Made by a program: the position numbers and the translations under genes. The notes beneath the pieces are model-generated. The model ran no database searches and was not told where the DNA came from. It saw only the letters and a program-made list of their open reading frames with translations. From Ophiostoma sp. CBS 140.51 (lineage: Eukaryota; Ascomycota; Sordariomycetes; Ophiostomatales; Ophiostomataceae), in the NCBI GenBank assembly GCA_029298735.1, contig JANSLP010000119.1, forward strand, positions 1 to 64,000: a stretch of DNA of 64,000 bases. The letters are read 5' to 3'. Each line of letters opens with the position of its first letter. Position 1 is the stretch's first letter. This document shows, in pieces, positions 1-10,350 of the stretch.

Positions 1-242
1 GAAGAGGGGAGGACAGGGCGGTGGTGGTCGTGCTGAGATGTCGATGAAGATGGGGAGGTTTTGAGGACAAGACGAAGAAGAAAAAAGCATGTAAATAAAA
101 ACAAAATAAAACAGGCCAGAAACCTTTGTAAAATATTAACAATGCATACAAAATCATCCATAGTGTGAGAATTTGATGCCAAACCAATGGAGCTTATCGT
201 TCCTATTTCACCTCATCGGCATACATATCCCAACGTGATACA
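1..242. other. Intergenic edge of window
   Basis: No gene is supported here. The stretch holds the 3' flank of the minus-strand hydrolase gene and A-rich sequence at about 75-120. Confidence 0.5.
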
Positions 243-1406
243 TCAGTAGAACACCGGACGCGGCGACACTGCCGGATCCTGACCCAGCACATCTTCCGGT
301 TTGAGTTCGGTCACCACTTTGGCCATGTCCGGTGCTCGTCCGAACAGCCAGGCAATCCCCTCGACTTGGTCCCGCCGGAAACGTGTGCTCGCCGTAAAGG
401 TGGCAAACAGGTCCTGGAACCGTTGAGGCAGTCCCCGGTAGACGTCAATCTTGGTCTGTAGCTTGCACTCCTTTCTCAAGATGGCCTCGTATAACAGGGC
501 ATCATCACGAGTGGCGTCCAGCCCACAGGCCTGGACATAAGCGGGTGGCAGACCCGCGTGGCCTCCAGGATGGTTGAGCACTGAGAAGAGTGTGGCCTCT
601 GTCTTGTCCGCCTTGTACACACCGTCGACAGTGTGGTGTACAACCAAAGTACACATGACCGGGCTGTGCGTGTTTTGGCCGTGGGACAAGTAAAACTCAC
701 GGTACTTTTCAGGGACGACCTCGGGCATCGTCAGGAGGGGTGTCGACAGGTAGTGGCCCGTCAGTGGCGGTTGCAACTGGCTGTCCCTCGCCATGTGGGT
801 GGCGACAGCCGCCAAATTGCCGCCGGATGCGGTGCCGCCGACCACCAATCCGGCATTGACGGGGTCGGCACCCCATGCCATGTATGTTTCCGGAGAAGCA
901 GCCCACTGGAGGGCATCCCATGCATCGTGGGCCGCCGTCGGAAAGACGTGCTCGGGGGCCACGCGGTAGGTTGGAGCAACACAGACAGCACCCAGAGCAT
1001 GCACCAGGTTCCGGCACAGGAGCGTCTCGTCGTCTGGCGAGCCACTCGAGAAGCCACCACCATGGAACATGACAAAGAGGGGACGGCCTTTGCCGGTAGT
1101 CCTCTCTTTTGGCTGGAACAGTTTGGCCCGCAGAGAAGTACCGTCACGGGTTGTGTATGTTATGTTCGTCTCAATAATGTCGTCGGGCGTTGGGCCAACG
1201 GCTCTCTCAAAGGCATCGAGGATGGTCTTCATATGGCCGTGTAGCTCGGTGACGGAGAACTTTCCGCTGAACAGGCCCGTACGGTCGCAGAGCTGGCGAT
1301 GTCAGTGGTGTGAATGGGGACGGAAGGCTTTGAGTTGACGTACCTCTTGGAACTCAGGATCATATTTGACCAGTGACCGGATGTACTCTTTGTCGGGAAG
1401 AGCCAT
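243..1406 (-). CDS. Alpha/beta-hydrolase fold (HSL/esterase-like) protein, catalytic residues degenerate
   Basis: Two exons: 1344-1406 and 243-1292, with a 51-nt GTACGT...CAG intron (1293-1343); 370 aa. The ATG at 1406 adds a 41-residue N-terminus to the long second-exon frame. The fold is that of the alpha/beta-hydrolase_3 (HSL) family: an oxyanion-hole HGGG at residues 98-101, then YRVAPEH, and the Asp-bearing GLDATRDD stretch near 280. The nucleophile elbow, normally GDSAGG or GTSAGG, reads GTASGG: Ala176 occupies the Ser position and Ser177 lies one residue late. The usual GLPHGF reads GLPQRF, so the catalytic His is Gln311. Asp280 is kept. The family hydrolyses short acyl esters, but I infer that this member is inactive or altered. 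No signal peptide; probably cytosolic. Confidence 0.85.
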
Positions 1407-2005
1407 GTTGGTGATCAGAAGCTGAAAGTGAATTGCAAATGCTCGGGTATGTATTTGATTGTATGTCTACCTTGGTGCCTAGCAGTTTGACTGTTTTATA
1501 CAGAGATGTCCGTAACATGACGATGTTGGTGCAGGTCAAGTAGAGACTATGGCAAAGAACAAATAACACTTCTGCTTCAAATTTGTTAATAGAAAAGCTC
1601 ACACGGTGATGATGACGGCTCTCACATTCTCACCGACTCACCTGTGGACATCTAAAGTCGCAACGCCCCACAGGCGAGAGCCTCTATGTGTAATCTTTTG
1701 AGCTCTTAATGAACATGTTGTAAGTCCATATTGTAAATGTGGAAGTATTAAATTCTATCTAATAGTGAGGTAAAAACAAAGCTGTCTATGAAATTCATCG
1801 CTATACCGAAGCCGTGGCACTGTAACGCCGTGAAAGCAAGTCCATGTAAGTCCGTTCATGTGTAAATAGTGGAGTAAACAAAAGAAATTAAACAACTTCT
1901 CAATAGCCTTCGTCATCCTTTCACATCCTTCTTCATCACCTCTCCTCTCATCTCTCCTTCCTTTGGTCGTCGTTCGCTGGTCGTCGGCCTTCGGCCTCCG
2001 GCTGT
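1407..2005. other. Intergenic: hydrolase promoter and RTA1 3' flank
   Basis: AT-rich DNA between two minus-strand genes. It must hold the 5' region of the hydrolase gene and the 3' UTR of the RTA1 gene. No coding signal or conserved RNA was seen. Confidence 0.5.
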
Positions 2006-3012
2006 CTACCGCCGCTCCCGCCGCTCCCGCGACTTGCGGCCACCCTCCATCTCGACATCGTAGCTCGCCGACGACGTGGGCACAGGCTGCATGCCCTCCG
2101 CCATGCCCGTGCTGCCCTGCTTCAGAGCGCTCGGGTACAGGACGGCGAAAACGCCCATGACGGTCAGCATGGGCGCACCGTCCAGCACATAAATGACCCA
2201 CTCGTGCACCAGCAGGTAGCCATCCTGGCCGGTGGCGTACTCGACGGCACGGACAATGTTGCGGACCATGACCAGCAATGAAGTGACATAGAGCATGGTC
2301 AGAATCTTTTTGGACGTTGGGGAGTCGACGCCGTGCTTGCGCGAGCGGACGTCAAAGACGACGGCGGACGCGATAAAGACGGCAAACGCCACGAGCTGGA
2401 AGACGAGTCCGGCCACGATAACATATTGGCCCGTTTTTGTGCTGCTACCCGACTTGGCCTGGGTCAGGATGCCGGCACCGCCGGCCTGAATAAAAAAGGA
2501 GACGACGTCGGCGGCGACGAAAATGCGGGTTGTCCAGCGGGGCGGGAAGAGCGAGAGCGACGAAGCAGCGACGACAGCATGGGCCGAGTGGTGCGAGTGG
2601 GCGGCATCATTAACTGTGTTAATAGTATACAGGACAACACGACCCAGCGTCATGTAGAGCGTGGCGGCGAATAAGATGGGCGCGAGCAGCAAAAAGATGG
2701 ACTGTAGAATGTAGGGGATGAGTTCGCCGGTCTGGTCGTATGCGAGTGTGCGGCCAATGTAGCCAATGATTTCGACTGGATGCGGAGAGGCAGGTTAGAA
2801 AATGAGGCGTCGAGGTGATTGTCTACCTGCTACGCTGACTTACAAAAACCACCAATGACAAAGGGAATGCAGAACCACATGCGGTTGCGGATCATGATGG
2901 TGCCGTGGAAGATGGTCATCAGGGCGAACAGGACGACAAAGACAATGGCAGCCGGGCGGTTGGGGATGTAGTGCCACAGGGCGTAGCCATTGTGAGTTTC
3001 GAGAGTAGGCAT
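2006..3012 (-). CDS. RTA1-like seven-transmembrane protein
   Basis: Two exons, 2844-3012 and 2006-2775, joined across a 68-nt GTAAGT...CAG intron (2776-2843); 312 aa. The N-terminus has GYALWHYIPNR followed by a hydrophobic helix. The junction restores the diagnostic GGFFEIIGYIGR, and later blocks (FVAADVVSFFIQAGGAG; IVRAVEYATG; HEWVIYVLDGAPM) are hallmarks of RTA1/RTM1/Rsb1 proteins. These are fungal plasma-membrane proteins linked to sphingoid-base export and resistance to toxic lipids. The hydrophilic tail ends in a cluster of Arg and Lys and is probably cytosolic. The ATG at 3012 is chosen because no in-frame ATG precedes it in the open stretch. The substrate cannot be inferred from sequence. 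Confidence 0.92.
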
Positions 3013-3013
3013 C

Positions 3014-3045
3014 GTGGTGGTGGTGGTGGTGGTGGTGGTGGTGGT
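3014..3045. repeat. (CCA)n trinucleotide repeat in 5' leader of RTA1 gene
   Basis: About eleven CCA triplets on the coding (minus) strand end two bases before the ATG at 3012. The tract would decode as poly-Thr if translation began upstream, but no in-frame ATG is available. Confidence 0.9.
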
Positions 3046-3500
3046 ATTGTATTTTTGTGGTAAGGTGTTGTGAGGCGAGATATGGAGAGAGATTGTGTGT
3101 TGACGATGGAGGAAGGTCGATGTCAATGTCGATGTTGACCGTGAGACTTGGCTTGGATCGTTGTTTGCCTGCAGAGATTGAAGATGTTCTTGGAAGACAA
3201 AAATAAGCTGCTTCTAAATCTGGAAAAGGGATGTTCTTTATATGAACGAGAAGGAAAGAAAACAAAGTCAACAAAATTCAATTGATATCAATTCTGTCTT
3301 CTGGTCCACGCGAGACAGACAGCGAAACCGCCAGCGAGAGCGAGAGCGAAGGGCTTAATCAACATACCAAAATAGGTGTAAGCTAGGGGAAACCCGAGAA
3401 AAAAAGATGCAAAATTCGCACAGCCCTGGCCAATGCGAGCTCCGACTCCACAAAAACCCATTTAACCCGAGAAGCACAGCCCTATAAATCGTCAACCCGA

Positions 3501-3571
3501 GTCCAATGCGATCCAATGCGAGCCAATGCGAGCCAATGCGAGCCAATGTGAGCCAATGTGAGACCAATGCG
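3501..3571. repeat. 10-bp tandem repeat with phased CCAAT motifs
   Basis: Seven consecutive units of consensus agCCAATGcG with 10- or 11-bp spacing. CCAAT starts at 3503, 3513, 3523, 3533, 3543, 3553 and 3564. A solitary copy, CCAATGCGAG, lies at 3430-3439. The array is about 490 bp upstream of the RTA1 start. Confidence 0.95.
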
Positions 3572-4303
3572 AGAAATTACCCACAATTAAACCGAGCAGC
3601 GACGACAAAAGCGAGATCCCACGCATTAGAGCCGCCACTCACCCTATATCGGCACCACCAAACAAACTCTTTTCAAAAAGTTTGCCAACATTGCAGGGCT
3701 GGACCGTATCCCAGGGCCCTTTTCTCGGCCCCATATTCAATTTCTTCCTTTCATTGACTTTAGCGTCCAATCTTTTTGTTTCTTTTTCGCTGATGCCTAG
3801 CCCCGCGGCTGGATGCCCAGGCCAGGCCGGCCTTGATCAACTTTGTTTTATGGGAACAGAAGGTTCACTGCTACACAAATCTGCAACTGCCGTTCTCGGC
3901 CACGCGTCGTGTGTCTCTGTTCCTGGCCTCATTCCCTGACTTCGGGAAGGAACACGAACCCGTTGATGGATCCATAGACCTTCCACAAAGGAAAAATAAA
4001 AACAGAAGAAAGTAGCTCCATGTGGATGCTGTATGTCGTACCTGACTTGGTTGCACTGACGCGCGCACACACGCCCACTCGTTCTCTTATCCCGTCATCT
4101 CTCAAGCGTCACCCGTCACCCCTTGGTGGCATACCCACGTCTACGCACACGTCGGCATATTTCTGGTCCCGTCTTACAGGCAACATTGATTGTAGACGGC
4201 AAGTGCCGTCGATGCGGCTGGGGATATCATTGTCAACAAATAAAGTAGCCTATCATAATCAAAAGAATGACGTTGCCTAGTACGCCCCTCTTTTTTTTTT
4301 TTG

Positions 4304-4384
4304 GTCCTCACTTCGTTCGCTTCTTCTCCTCACTTTGTTCGTTTTCGGTCTCGTCTCCATCCTTATCGTCCTCACTCCGTTCGG
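4304..4384. repeat. Three copies of a GTCCTCACTTCGTTCG-like repeat
   Basis: Copies at 4304-4320, 4326-4341 and 4368-4384 share YCCTCACTNYGTTCG. They lie just downstream of the zinc-cluster gene's stop. Related sequences occur elsewhere in the window. Confidence 0.85.
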
Positions 4385-4406
4385 CCTCTTCGTTTGGACG
4401 TCGTCC

Positions 4407-5859
4407 TCACGTACTCGGCCTCCACCCCAACTCTTCAATCGGCCAGCAGATCCATAACCTGTGATCCTCGTCCAGCAATTCCCAAATCTCCTGCATCAAG
4501 TGTGTCGTCCAGCCTTGCATCCACCAGCAGCTGCTCAGCACTCGTAGCAGGACCACAAAATGGGCAAACACAACGAGAGCGAGTGGCCGCCTTTGGACAA
4601 TGAGGTGCAAAAAGTCGTCCTCTATGCAGTAGAGCCAGTAGTAGACACTCGACGTTAGGGCCGGACCGGCCACCGTCGACCCGGCCGAGCTGGCGCCTCC
4701 CTCGGTGGATGGTGTCGACGGCGTTGTTGTAGTCTGCCCCTGTGGGTTGATTGCGCCCATGGAACGGTACGTATAGGCAAACCCGCGTTCCAGTGTGTCA
4801 ATGTACTTTCCGTAAATGGGTGCATCTTGCGGGGATGCAGCGCGCATGACGGTCCGCCTCAGGTACGAAAACTGGCCGTGCTCGGCCGTCGTCTGCCATG
4901 CGGGAGACGCCACTAGGGTGGCTTTGCCGTCCTCGCTGAGAATGCTTTCCCGCCCCAGACGCATCATGCTCCCAAAGGGCCCCGTTTTCAACTCGTCGGC
5001 CCAGGCTTCGCCAATGGTGCGGATCCCTCGCAGCAAAAAGACCCAGTCGGCGGCCTGCCCTGACGGCGATGAAGATGAGGACACCAAAAAGATATCGCCA
5101 GGTTGGCGTGGACAGGCCCATGCATACAAAAATGTCAGGGTGGCAGAAATAAAGACGGCGGAACAGTTGGCCGCCGAGGCGTGACGGAGTGCTGCGGCCG
5201 TCGCCCGCAAGGCGATACTGTGTTCTGTCTGTGCCCTCTGCAAATGCTGCTGCTTCGTCTCCGGGTCCGTCGCAAACATGGCCATGTGCAGCGCTGACAG
5301 GGCAAAGATGCTGCGCAGGACAAACTCGTGCTTGAACCCTTCGCGGGGCGCATTGAGCCGCCAGACGTTGCGCAAGACGGGGTCTCCAGAGAGCGTTAGG
5401 GATGTGAGAGTGCTGTAGTTGTGCAGCAGCTCGAGGTGGACGAGCTGGAGGGGCTGTTGTGCTGTGTCGAGAGCATCGTCGAGTGAAGTGGGTGTGCCGG
5501 CGGCGGAGGACTCTGCATGACCATGGCGAAGATGTGGTGACGTTGTTGCTGACACGTTTGGCCGTTTCTGGCCCGTCACCAACGTCGTCTCTTTCAAGAA
5601 ATCACAGTCGACGCCATGTTTTGCACAATTGGCGCATCCTGGGCGGGACTCGTCGCACTGTTGTTGTCAGGATGATGTATGTTGAGCGAATAAGAACCCG
5701 AGATTGGCCTACTTTGATTTTCCGTCGCTTGCAAATGGCACAGCCGAGCCGACTTTTGAAGTGGCGACGTTTGCGGTTTTGTAAAGAAGCAACTGGTGTA
5801 CTTATGTTGGCACTCGCCGAAGCTGGCGAGTCGATAGCCGGCTGTGGTGATATGTCCAT
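4407..5859 (-). CDS. Zn2Cys6 transcription factor, UPC2-like
   Basis: Two exons, 5713-5859 and 4407-5657, with a 55-nt GTAGGC...CAG intron (5658-5712) inside the zinc cluster; 465 aa. Splicing rebuilds a complete binuclear cluster starting at Cys40: CAIC, then CKRRKIKCDE across the junction, CANC and a final Cys after six residues (CX2CX6CX6CX2CX6C). The rest has the fungal transcription-factor domain of the sterol-uptake-control type (LVHLELLHNYST near the start, then FVLRSIFALSALHMAMFA). UPC2/ECM22-type proteins bind DNA in the nucleus and often regulate neighbouring or sterol genes. It is divergent from the Clr5 gene across 472 bp. The target is unknown; RTA1 and DHA2 neighbours are possible (inference). 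Confidence 0.9.
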
Positions 5860-6331
5860 GGTTAACGTGGGACGTGGAGTGGAAGAAGGATGACAAGGCT
5901 CGGGAAGAAGAGTGAATGAGAGGTGAGACGCGCTCGGGTTAAGAGAGGAATCCGAGAAGAACAATGGAAAGGACGACAGACTGCGCTAAAGAGTCCACGA
6001 TTCAGCGTCTAGGCTGCCGAATTTCTCGCATAAACGTCCAAGCTTCGGCGTACGCACTGTGTTTAGGGCTGGGCGGGGCGTGTCAAGGCCTGGACATGCC
6101 TGTCTCCTAGGGCCCTTTAGTGGATCATTATCACCGAAAGCGCTAAACTCTGAATGATAGGGCCACGGTAAGACTCCTATAGGGAAGTCTCCGTAGTCTC
6201 ACCCGCTGTAACCCCGACGAGATACAGGTTTGTAATCATGCGGTTGCTCTTTCCCGTTCCTGAGTGTCTTGTCGTCTCGCGACTTCCTCTTTCTTCCTAC
6301 ACATACACACACAACGCACCTTCCGTACACG
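5860..6331. promoter_or_regulatory. Divergent promoter region
   Basis: 472 bp between the start codons of the zinc-cluster gene (minus) and the Clr5 gene (plus). It must hold both promoters. No TATA box or long repeat stands out. Confidence 0.6.
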
Positions 6332-8134
6332 ATGAAAGCACCAATATTAGCACCGCGGCCGCTACCGAGCGGGGCGGCAGAAACAACGCCAGCAGAAATA
6401 TTTATATCAACGTCGTCGTCGACACCTGCCAGTACTGGAACCGCCTTCGGCGGTCCCTTGCTGGCACCCGAGCGTCACCTCTCGCTCACGCACAGCGACG
6501 CCGAGTGGACAGCGGCCTACCCCGAGATCGAACGGCTGTACGTCCGCGAACGGCGCAAACTGCGGCACGTCATGCAGTACATGGAGAGAGAACACAACTT
6601 TTCGGCGACAGTGCAAATGTACAAGAAGCGGTTTGCCAAGTGGGGGTTCCAGAAGAATGCACGAAGACAACAAACGACGGCGACACAAGCAATGGCGACG
6701 GCCGTTTCGCGTGGTGCTGTCGCTCGAAAACCCGCCGGACGGATACGAAAGGTCGTTGACAGCGGCTTCTACTCGGTGCCTGCGCTGCCCGACCTGGGCC
6801 CGCAGGACACCTTGACCCTTTTGCTGTTGACATCGGTCAAGACGTGGAGCGTCTCCTTTTTTGAGTCGCCTGCCATGTCTGCATTGCCATTGTCTGAAAC
6901 GCCCAACTGCGCCTCCTCACCAAGTGCCTCTTCGTTCTCTTCCGTCTCAGCAGCCTCACCACTACAGAGACCCCGGCCCAACAAGGCCAAAGAGATTTGT
7001 TTCGCCTTCAAACTGGTCATCGACTTGCTCGACCGTGGGCGCGGCGACCTGGCTGGCCGGATGGCACGAAAAGCCTTTCTGCTGGTAGAGGACATGCTCG
7101 AAACACTGGCTGCTCCCGCTTTGGTGTGGAACCTCCTTGAAATGATGCACCACATGGTCAGCGTCCAGCAAGTACAGCTCTTCCAGATGCTGTTGTCGCA
7201 CGTTATCAACCTGGTGGGAAACAGACCACACGTCGCCGGCGGGCATCCTTTACTCGCTCTCCTGCACAGTCTACGGGGCATCGTGGCGACAGCGTCAAAG
7301 GAAGCCACCTCCTCGACTGAAGGCGACGAAACCCTCCGCCGCCTCTTGGCCCAGGCATGGACTCTCAATGCAGAGATTCTGTTTGCCAACTTTCACCCCA
7401 ACCTCTTTCATTTGTACTGCTGCATCCTGTGGGAGTCCTGTTCGATTGGTCCCCCCGCCGCCATTGTCGGGTCCGTCGGCCAGTGGTTCCGCACCATTGA
7501 CGCCGTGCAAATGTCCAGCAAACGCGTTGTCTTGCCTGACGACGTTCTCTCGCCGCCCCAGGCGCCGCCGCCCAAACCACAGGCCGACTATGCCCGGTTG
7601 CACGCTAGCTCTCTGGCCGCCCTGCGCGCCCACGGCGATGCCATTCTGAGAGATGAAGGGGCCGGTTTCCAGGGCGATACCGCCTTGCTGTTACGCATGT
7701 TGGCCGGTCTGACCACCGCTAAGATTTTACAAGGAATGCCCGACACGACGTCCGTCGTGGTTGACTTCAATGGCCAGCCCGACGAGAACTGGGAGCTGGC
7801 GCACATGCCACGCATCCACTTGGGCAACGTGGCCTGTGTGATCCGCACGCTCGTCGACATTGATGCGGCCAAGCGGGGACTCAAACCGTCGGACAATATG
7901 ACGCCCGCTGCGCGCGTGTACATGGACATGGACGCGGTCGAGCAGATCCGCGCTGTCGTCGATTTGAGGACACAGTCGGACGGCGCCACGGACCCGCAAG
8001 TGGTGCGAGAAATGTGGCTGCTGCAAGAGGCACTGGGCGCCGCCGGAGACGCGGCGGAAGCTATCAAGGTTGAGCAGGAGACGTATGCGCGGATTGAGCA
8101 GTATGTGGGGGATATCCCCGTGGACGCGGCGTGA
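6332..8134 (+). CDS. Clr5-domain protein
   Basis: Single exon, 600 aa, from the ATG at 6332; the reading frame is open further upstream but has no ATG. After a Ser/Pro/Thr-rich leader, residues about 55-90 form the fungal Clr5 domain: EWTAAYPEIERLYVRE, then KLRHVMQYMEREHNFSATVQMYKKRFAKWGFQKN. In fission yeast Clr5 is needed for heterochromatic silencing. In filamentous fungi the domain opens many uncharacterised, probably nuclear proteins. The remaining 500 residues are largely helical, with a TPR-like look in the middle (FAFKLVIDLLDRGRGDLAGRMARKAF) but no motif I can name. It shares a promoter region with the zinc-cluster gene. Confidence 0.85.
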   Translation: MKAPILAPRPLPSGAAETTPAEIFISTSSSTPASTGTAFGGPLLAPERHLSLTHSDAEWTAAYPEIERLYVRERRKLRHVMQYMEREHNFSATVQMYKKRFAKWGFQKNARRQQTTATQAMATAVSRGAVARKPAGRIRKVVDSGFYSVPALPDLGPQDTLTLLLLTSVKTWSVSFFESPAMSALPLSETPNCASSPSASSFSSVSAASPLQRPRPNKAKEICFAFKLVIDLLDRGRGDLAGRMARKAFLLVEDMLETLAAPALVWNLLEMMHHMVSVQQVQLFQMLLSHVINLVGNRPHVAGGHPLLALLHSLRGIVATASKEATSSTEGDETLRRLLAQAWTLNAEILFANFHPNLFHLYCCILWESCSIGPPAAIVGSVGQWFRTIDAVQMSSKRVVLPDDVLSPPQAPPPKPQADYARLHASSLAALRAHGDAILRDEGAGFQGDTALLLRMLAGLTTAKILQGMPDTTSVVVDFNGQPDENWELAHMPRIHLGNVACVIRTLVDIDAAKRGLKPSDNMTPAARVYMDMDAVEQIRAVVDLRTQSDGATDPQVVREMWLLQEALGAAGDAAEAIKVEQETYARIEQYVGDIPVDAA

Positions 8135-8484
8135 TGGTTGCTCCGGGGAGGAAGGACGTGTGTGTACGGACCAACTGTATGTATATTATCTTATGTTTTT
8201 ATGATTTTACGAAATATACCAATCTAGCGCATGAAGTCTATCAAAAAACTATGCATGGGAGAATATCAGAAATGAATGACAAAGATCGAATGACAAAGTA
8301 TGAAACAAAAGAAAAGGAGAGATTAATAAAGGAATGAGTCTAACACTCTGAGAAGCAGTCTATTTACAGTTTTATGGAGGTACGGCGTACGTCTATTTTG
8401 TACTTGCACGCTATTATTACATCACCAACCATCTACCAATTACCACGGCCTCATGGACAACCTTACAGCTACACCTGGCCTCAC
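8135..8484. other. Convergent intergenic region
   Basis: AT-rich 3' flanks of the convergent Clr5 and DHA2 genes. No further feature was seen. Confidence 0.5.
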
Positions 8485-10209
8485 TTACGCCACCGCCATG
8501 GCCGCATCCGCCGCGCCCTTGGGCAGCCTCTTCATCGGGATGGCAAACGAGAACAAAAACGCCACACCACAGAAAGCAATACCCACAGCAAACGCTGCTT
8601 TTAGAGCGGCCATGTATGCATCCAGCACGCCGGGCAGCACGTCCGCGGAAAAGACGTTGCGCAGCTCGGAGGCGCCCGTCAGGATGACCAGCGCCGGCTC
8701 AACACCAGGCGCCGTCTTGGGCAGCACCGCCAGCAGCCGGTTCACAAACGCCGCTTGGCCAATGGACGTGCTGAAAGCGCCGCCAATGGTCTGGAACACC
8801 AGCAGGTTGGCCGTGACGGCGGCAATGTCGTCGGCGTCGACATAGGCCTGGGCAATGCTCAACCCATGCAAGATGGCAAAGGCCATGGCGGCGCCCGTAA
8901 ACAGCTGGTAGCCGACCCATTTGCCTGTGGAAGTGTTTTGGTCCCACGAGTAGATCAGACCGATACCAACGGTCGAAAAGGCCGAACCAATCATCATGAC
9001 CTGCTGAGCGCGGCCCGTCTTTGTTACGACGGCGCCGCCTGCCAAAGCGAAGACGGTGGCCGTGACCACGAGGGGCAGATTGTCGACACCCGAGCCAATA
9101 GGGCTGGTGCCGCGGATGCTCTGAAAGTAGAGGGGCAGATAGTACAGGAGGACGACATACGACCCCATGAAGAAGAACTGAAAGGGTGCGGTGGCCCAGA
9201 GGGAGCGCTGGCGGAAGAGTCGGGGGAGCAGCATGGCATACTCGCCGAGCCAAATCTCCCAGGCCACGAGAGCAGCGACCATCAAGACGAAGCCCACGAG
9301 AAGACCGATGACGACACTGCTCTTCCACGGGTGCGAGTTGCCGCCGTACTGCAGGGCCAGGATCAGCGACACAATGGCACCCATGGCCAGGGAAATGCCG
9401 ACGGGGTCGAGGTGCAGCAGCTTCTGTTTCCAGGTGGCCGACAGCGTGGCATCCGATTTCTTGGGTGGATGGAAGAAGAAGAGGACCGCCACGGCGGCCA
9501 CACCGCCCAGCGGCAGGTTAATGTAGAAGCACCACCGCCACGAGACATTGTCCGTAAAGGCGCCGCCAATCAGCGGGCCCAGCACGGCGGCAATGGCATA
9601 GGCGGCGCCAATGACGCCCATCATCATGGGGCGCTGCACAGGCGGGACGGTCAGGGCGACGATGCTAGTGCCACCGACGGACAGACCGGCACCGCCCAAG
9701 CCAGCAATGGCTCTACCGACAACCAGAGCGGTCGAGCTCGGCGCCACGGCACAGACCAGGCTGCCGACCTCAAAGATGAGCATCGACACCAAAAAGCTCC
9801 ACTTCAAATTGTAGTACTTGTAGATCTTGCCGGCAGAGGCTTGGGCAGCACCAAAGGTCATGAAATACGCGGCGGCATACCAGGACACGTCGTTCAAGCC
9901 ATGGAACTGGTCAGTAATTTTGGGAATGGCGGTGCCGACAATGGTCTGGTCGAGAGCGATAAGGAAGACGGCGACGATGGCGGCACTGACGAGGACGGCA
10001 AGCTTGAGGCCGGTGGGGTACTCTGTGTCGTCAACGGGAGGAGACGGCGGAGTGGCGGCCTCGACGTCGCCATCTTTTGGTGTCCCGATGTTGTCCTTGT
10101 TGGTGGCTTCACGGTCGCTGCCGTTGGGCGTCGCCGGTGCCTTCTCGTCCATGGCCGTGTCGACGTCGGTCGTGGAGTTGGCCCGTTCTTTGTCGGTGGT
10201 GTCGGCCAT
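8485..10209 (-). CDS. MFS transporter, DHA2 family (14 TM)
   Basis: Single exon, 574 aa, starting at the ATG at 10209. The cytosolic N-terminus is Thr/Asp-rich. Fourteen hydrophobic segments begin at about residue 85. Signatures are LDQTIVGTAIPKI (DHA2 helix 1), a Trp-Tyr pair in VSWYAAAYFMTFGA, GRAIAGLGGAGL, and the antiporter motif C region ending in GPLIGGAFTD followed by WRWCFYINLPLG. DHA2 proteins are plasma-membrane proton antiporters that export drugs, fungal metabolites or basic amino acids. It is divergent from the SDR gene across a motif-rich promoter. A pathway link with the SDR is plausible but unproven. Confidence 0.95.
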   Translation of the reverse strand: MADTTDKERANSTTDVDTAMDEKAPATPNGSDREATNKDNIGTPKDGDVEAATPPSPPVDDTEYPTGLKLAVLVSAAIVAVFLIALDQTIVGTAIPKITDQFHGLNDVSWYAAAYFMTFGAAQASAGKIYKYYNLKWSFLVSMLIFEVGSLVCAVAPSSTALVVGRAIAGLGGAGLSVGGTSIVALTVPPVQRPMMMGVIGAAYAIAAVLGPLIGGAFTDNVSWRWCFYINLPLGGVAAVAVLFFFHPPKKSDATLSATWKQKLLHLDPVGISLAMGAIVSLILALQYGGNSHPWKSSVVIGLLVGFVLMVAALVAWEIWLGEYAMLLPRLFRQRSLWATAPFQFFFMGSYVVLLYYLPLYFQSIRGTSPIGSGVDNLPLVVTATVFALAGGAVVTKTGRAQQVMMIGSAFSTVGIGLIYSWDQNTSTGKWVGYQLFTGAAMAFAILHGLSIAQAYVDADDIAAVTANLLVFQTIGGAFSTSIGQAAFVNRLLAVLPKTAPGVEPALVILTGASELRNVFSADVLPGVLDAYMAALKAAFAVGIAFCGVAFLFSFAIPMKRLPKGAADAAMAVA

Positions 10210-10344
10210 TGTGTTGAGGGAGGAGTTGTCGAGAGAGGTGTTGTCGAGGTATTGGTTGTGTTCACCTTCGGTCACGAACAAAAAGGAGTGTCGGTAGAGG
10301 CTGCCATGGAAGCCATTTTGGTATTCATTCAGGACATTCTGCAA

Positions 10345-10350
10345 TATATA
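10345..10350 (-). promoter_or_regulatory. TATA-like box upstream of DHA2 gene
   Basis: TATATA lies about 136 bp upstream of the ATG at 10209, a usual position for a fungal core promoter. Called by position and sequence only. Confidence 0.45.

Larger units (their letters stand above)
3046..4406. other. Intergenic with direct repeats
   Basis: No gene is supported. It contains the RTA1 promoter, a 10-bp CCAAT-containing tandem array (3501-3571), a T tract near 4291-4302 and three GTCCTCACTTCGTTCG-like copies (4304-4384) running up to the stop of the zinc-cluster gene. Confidence 0.5.
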
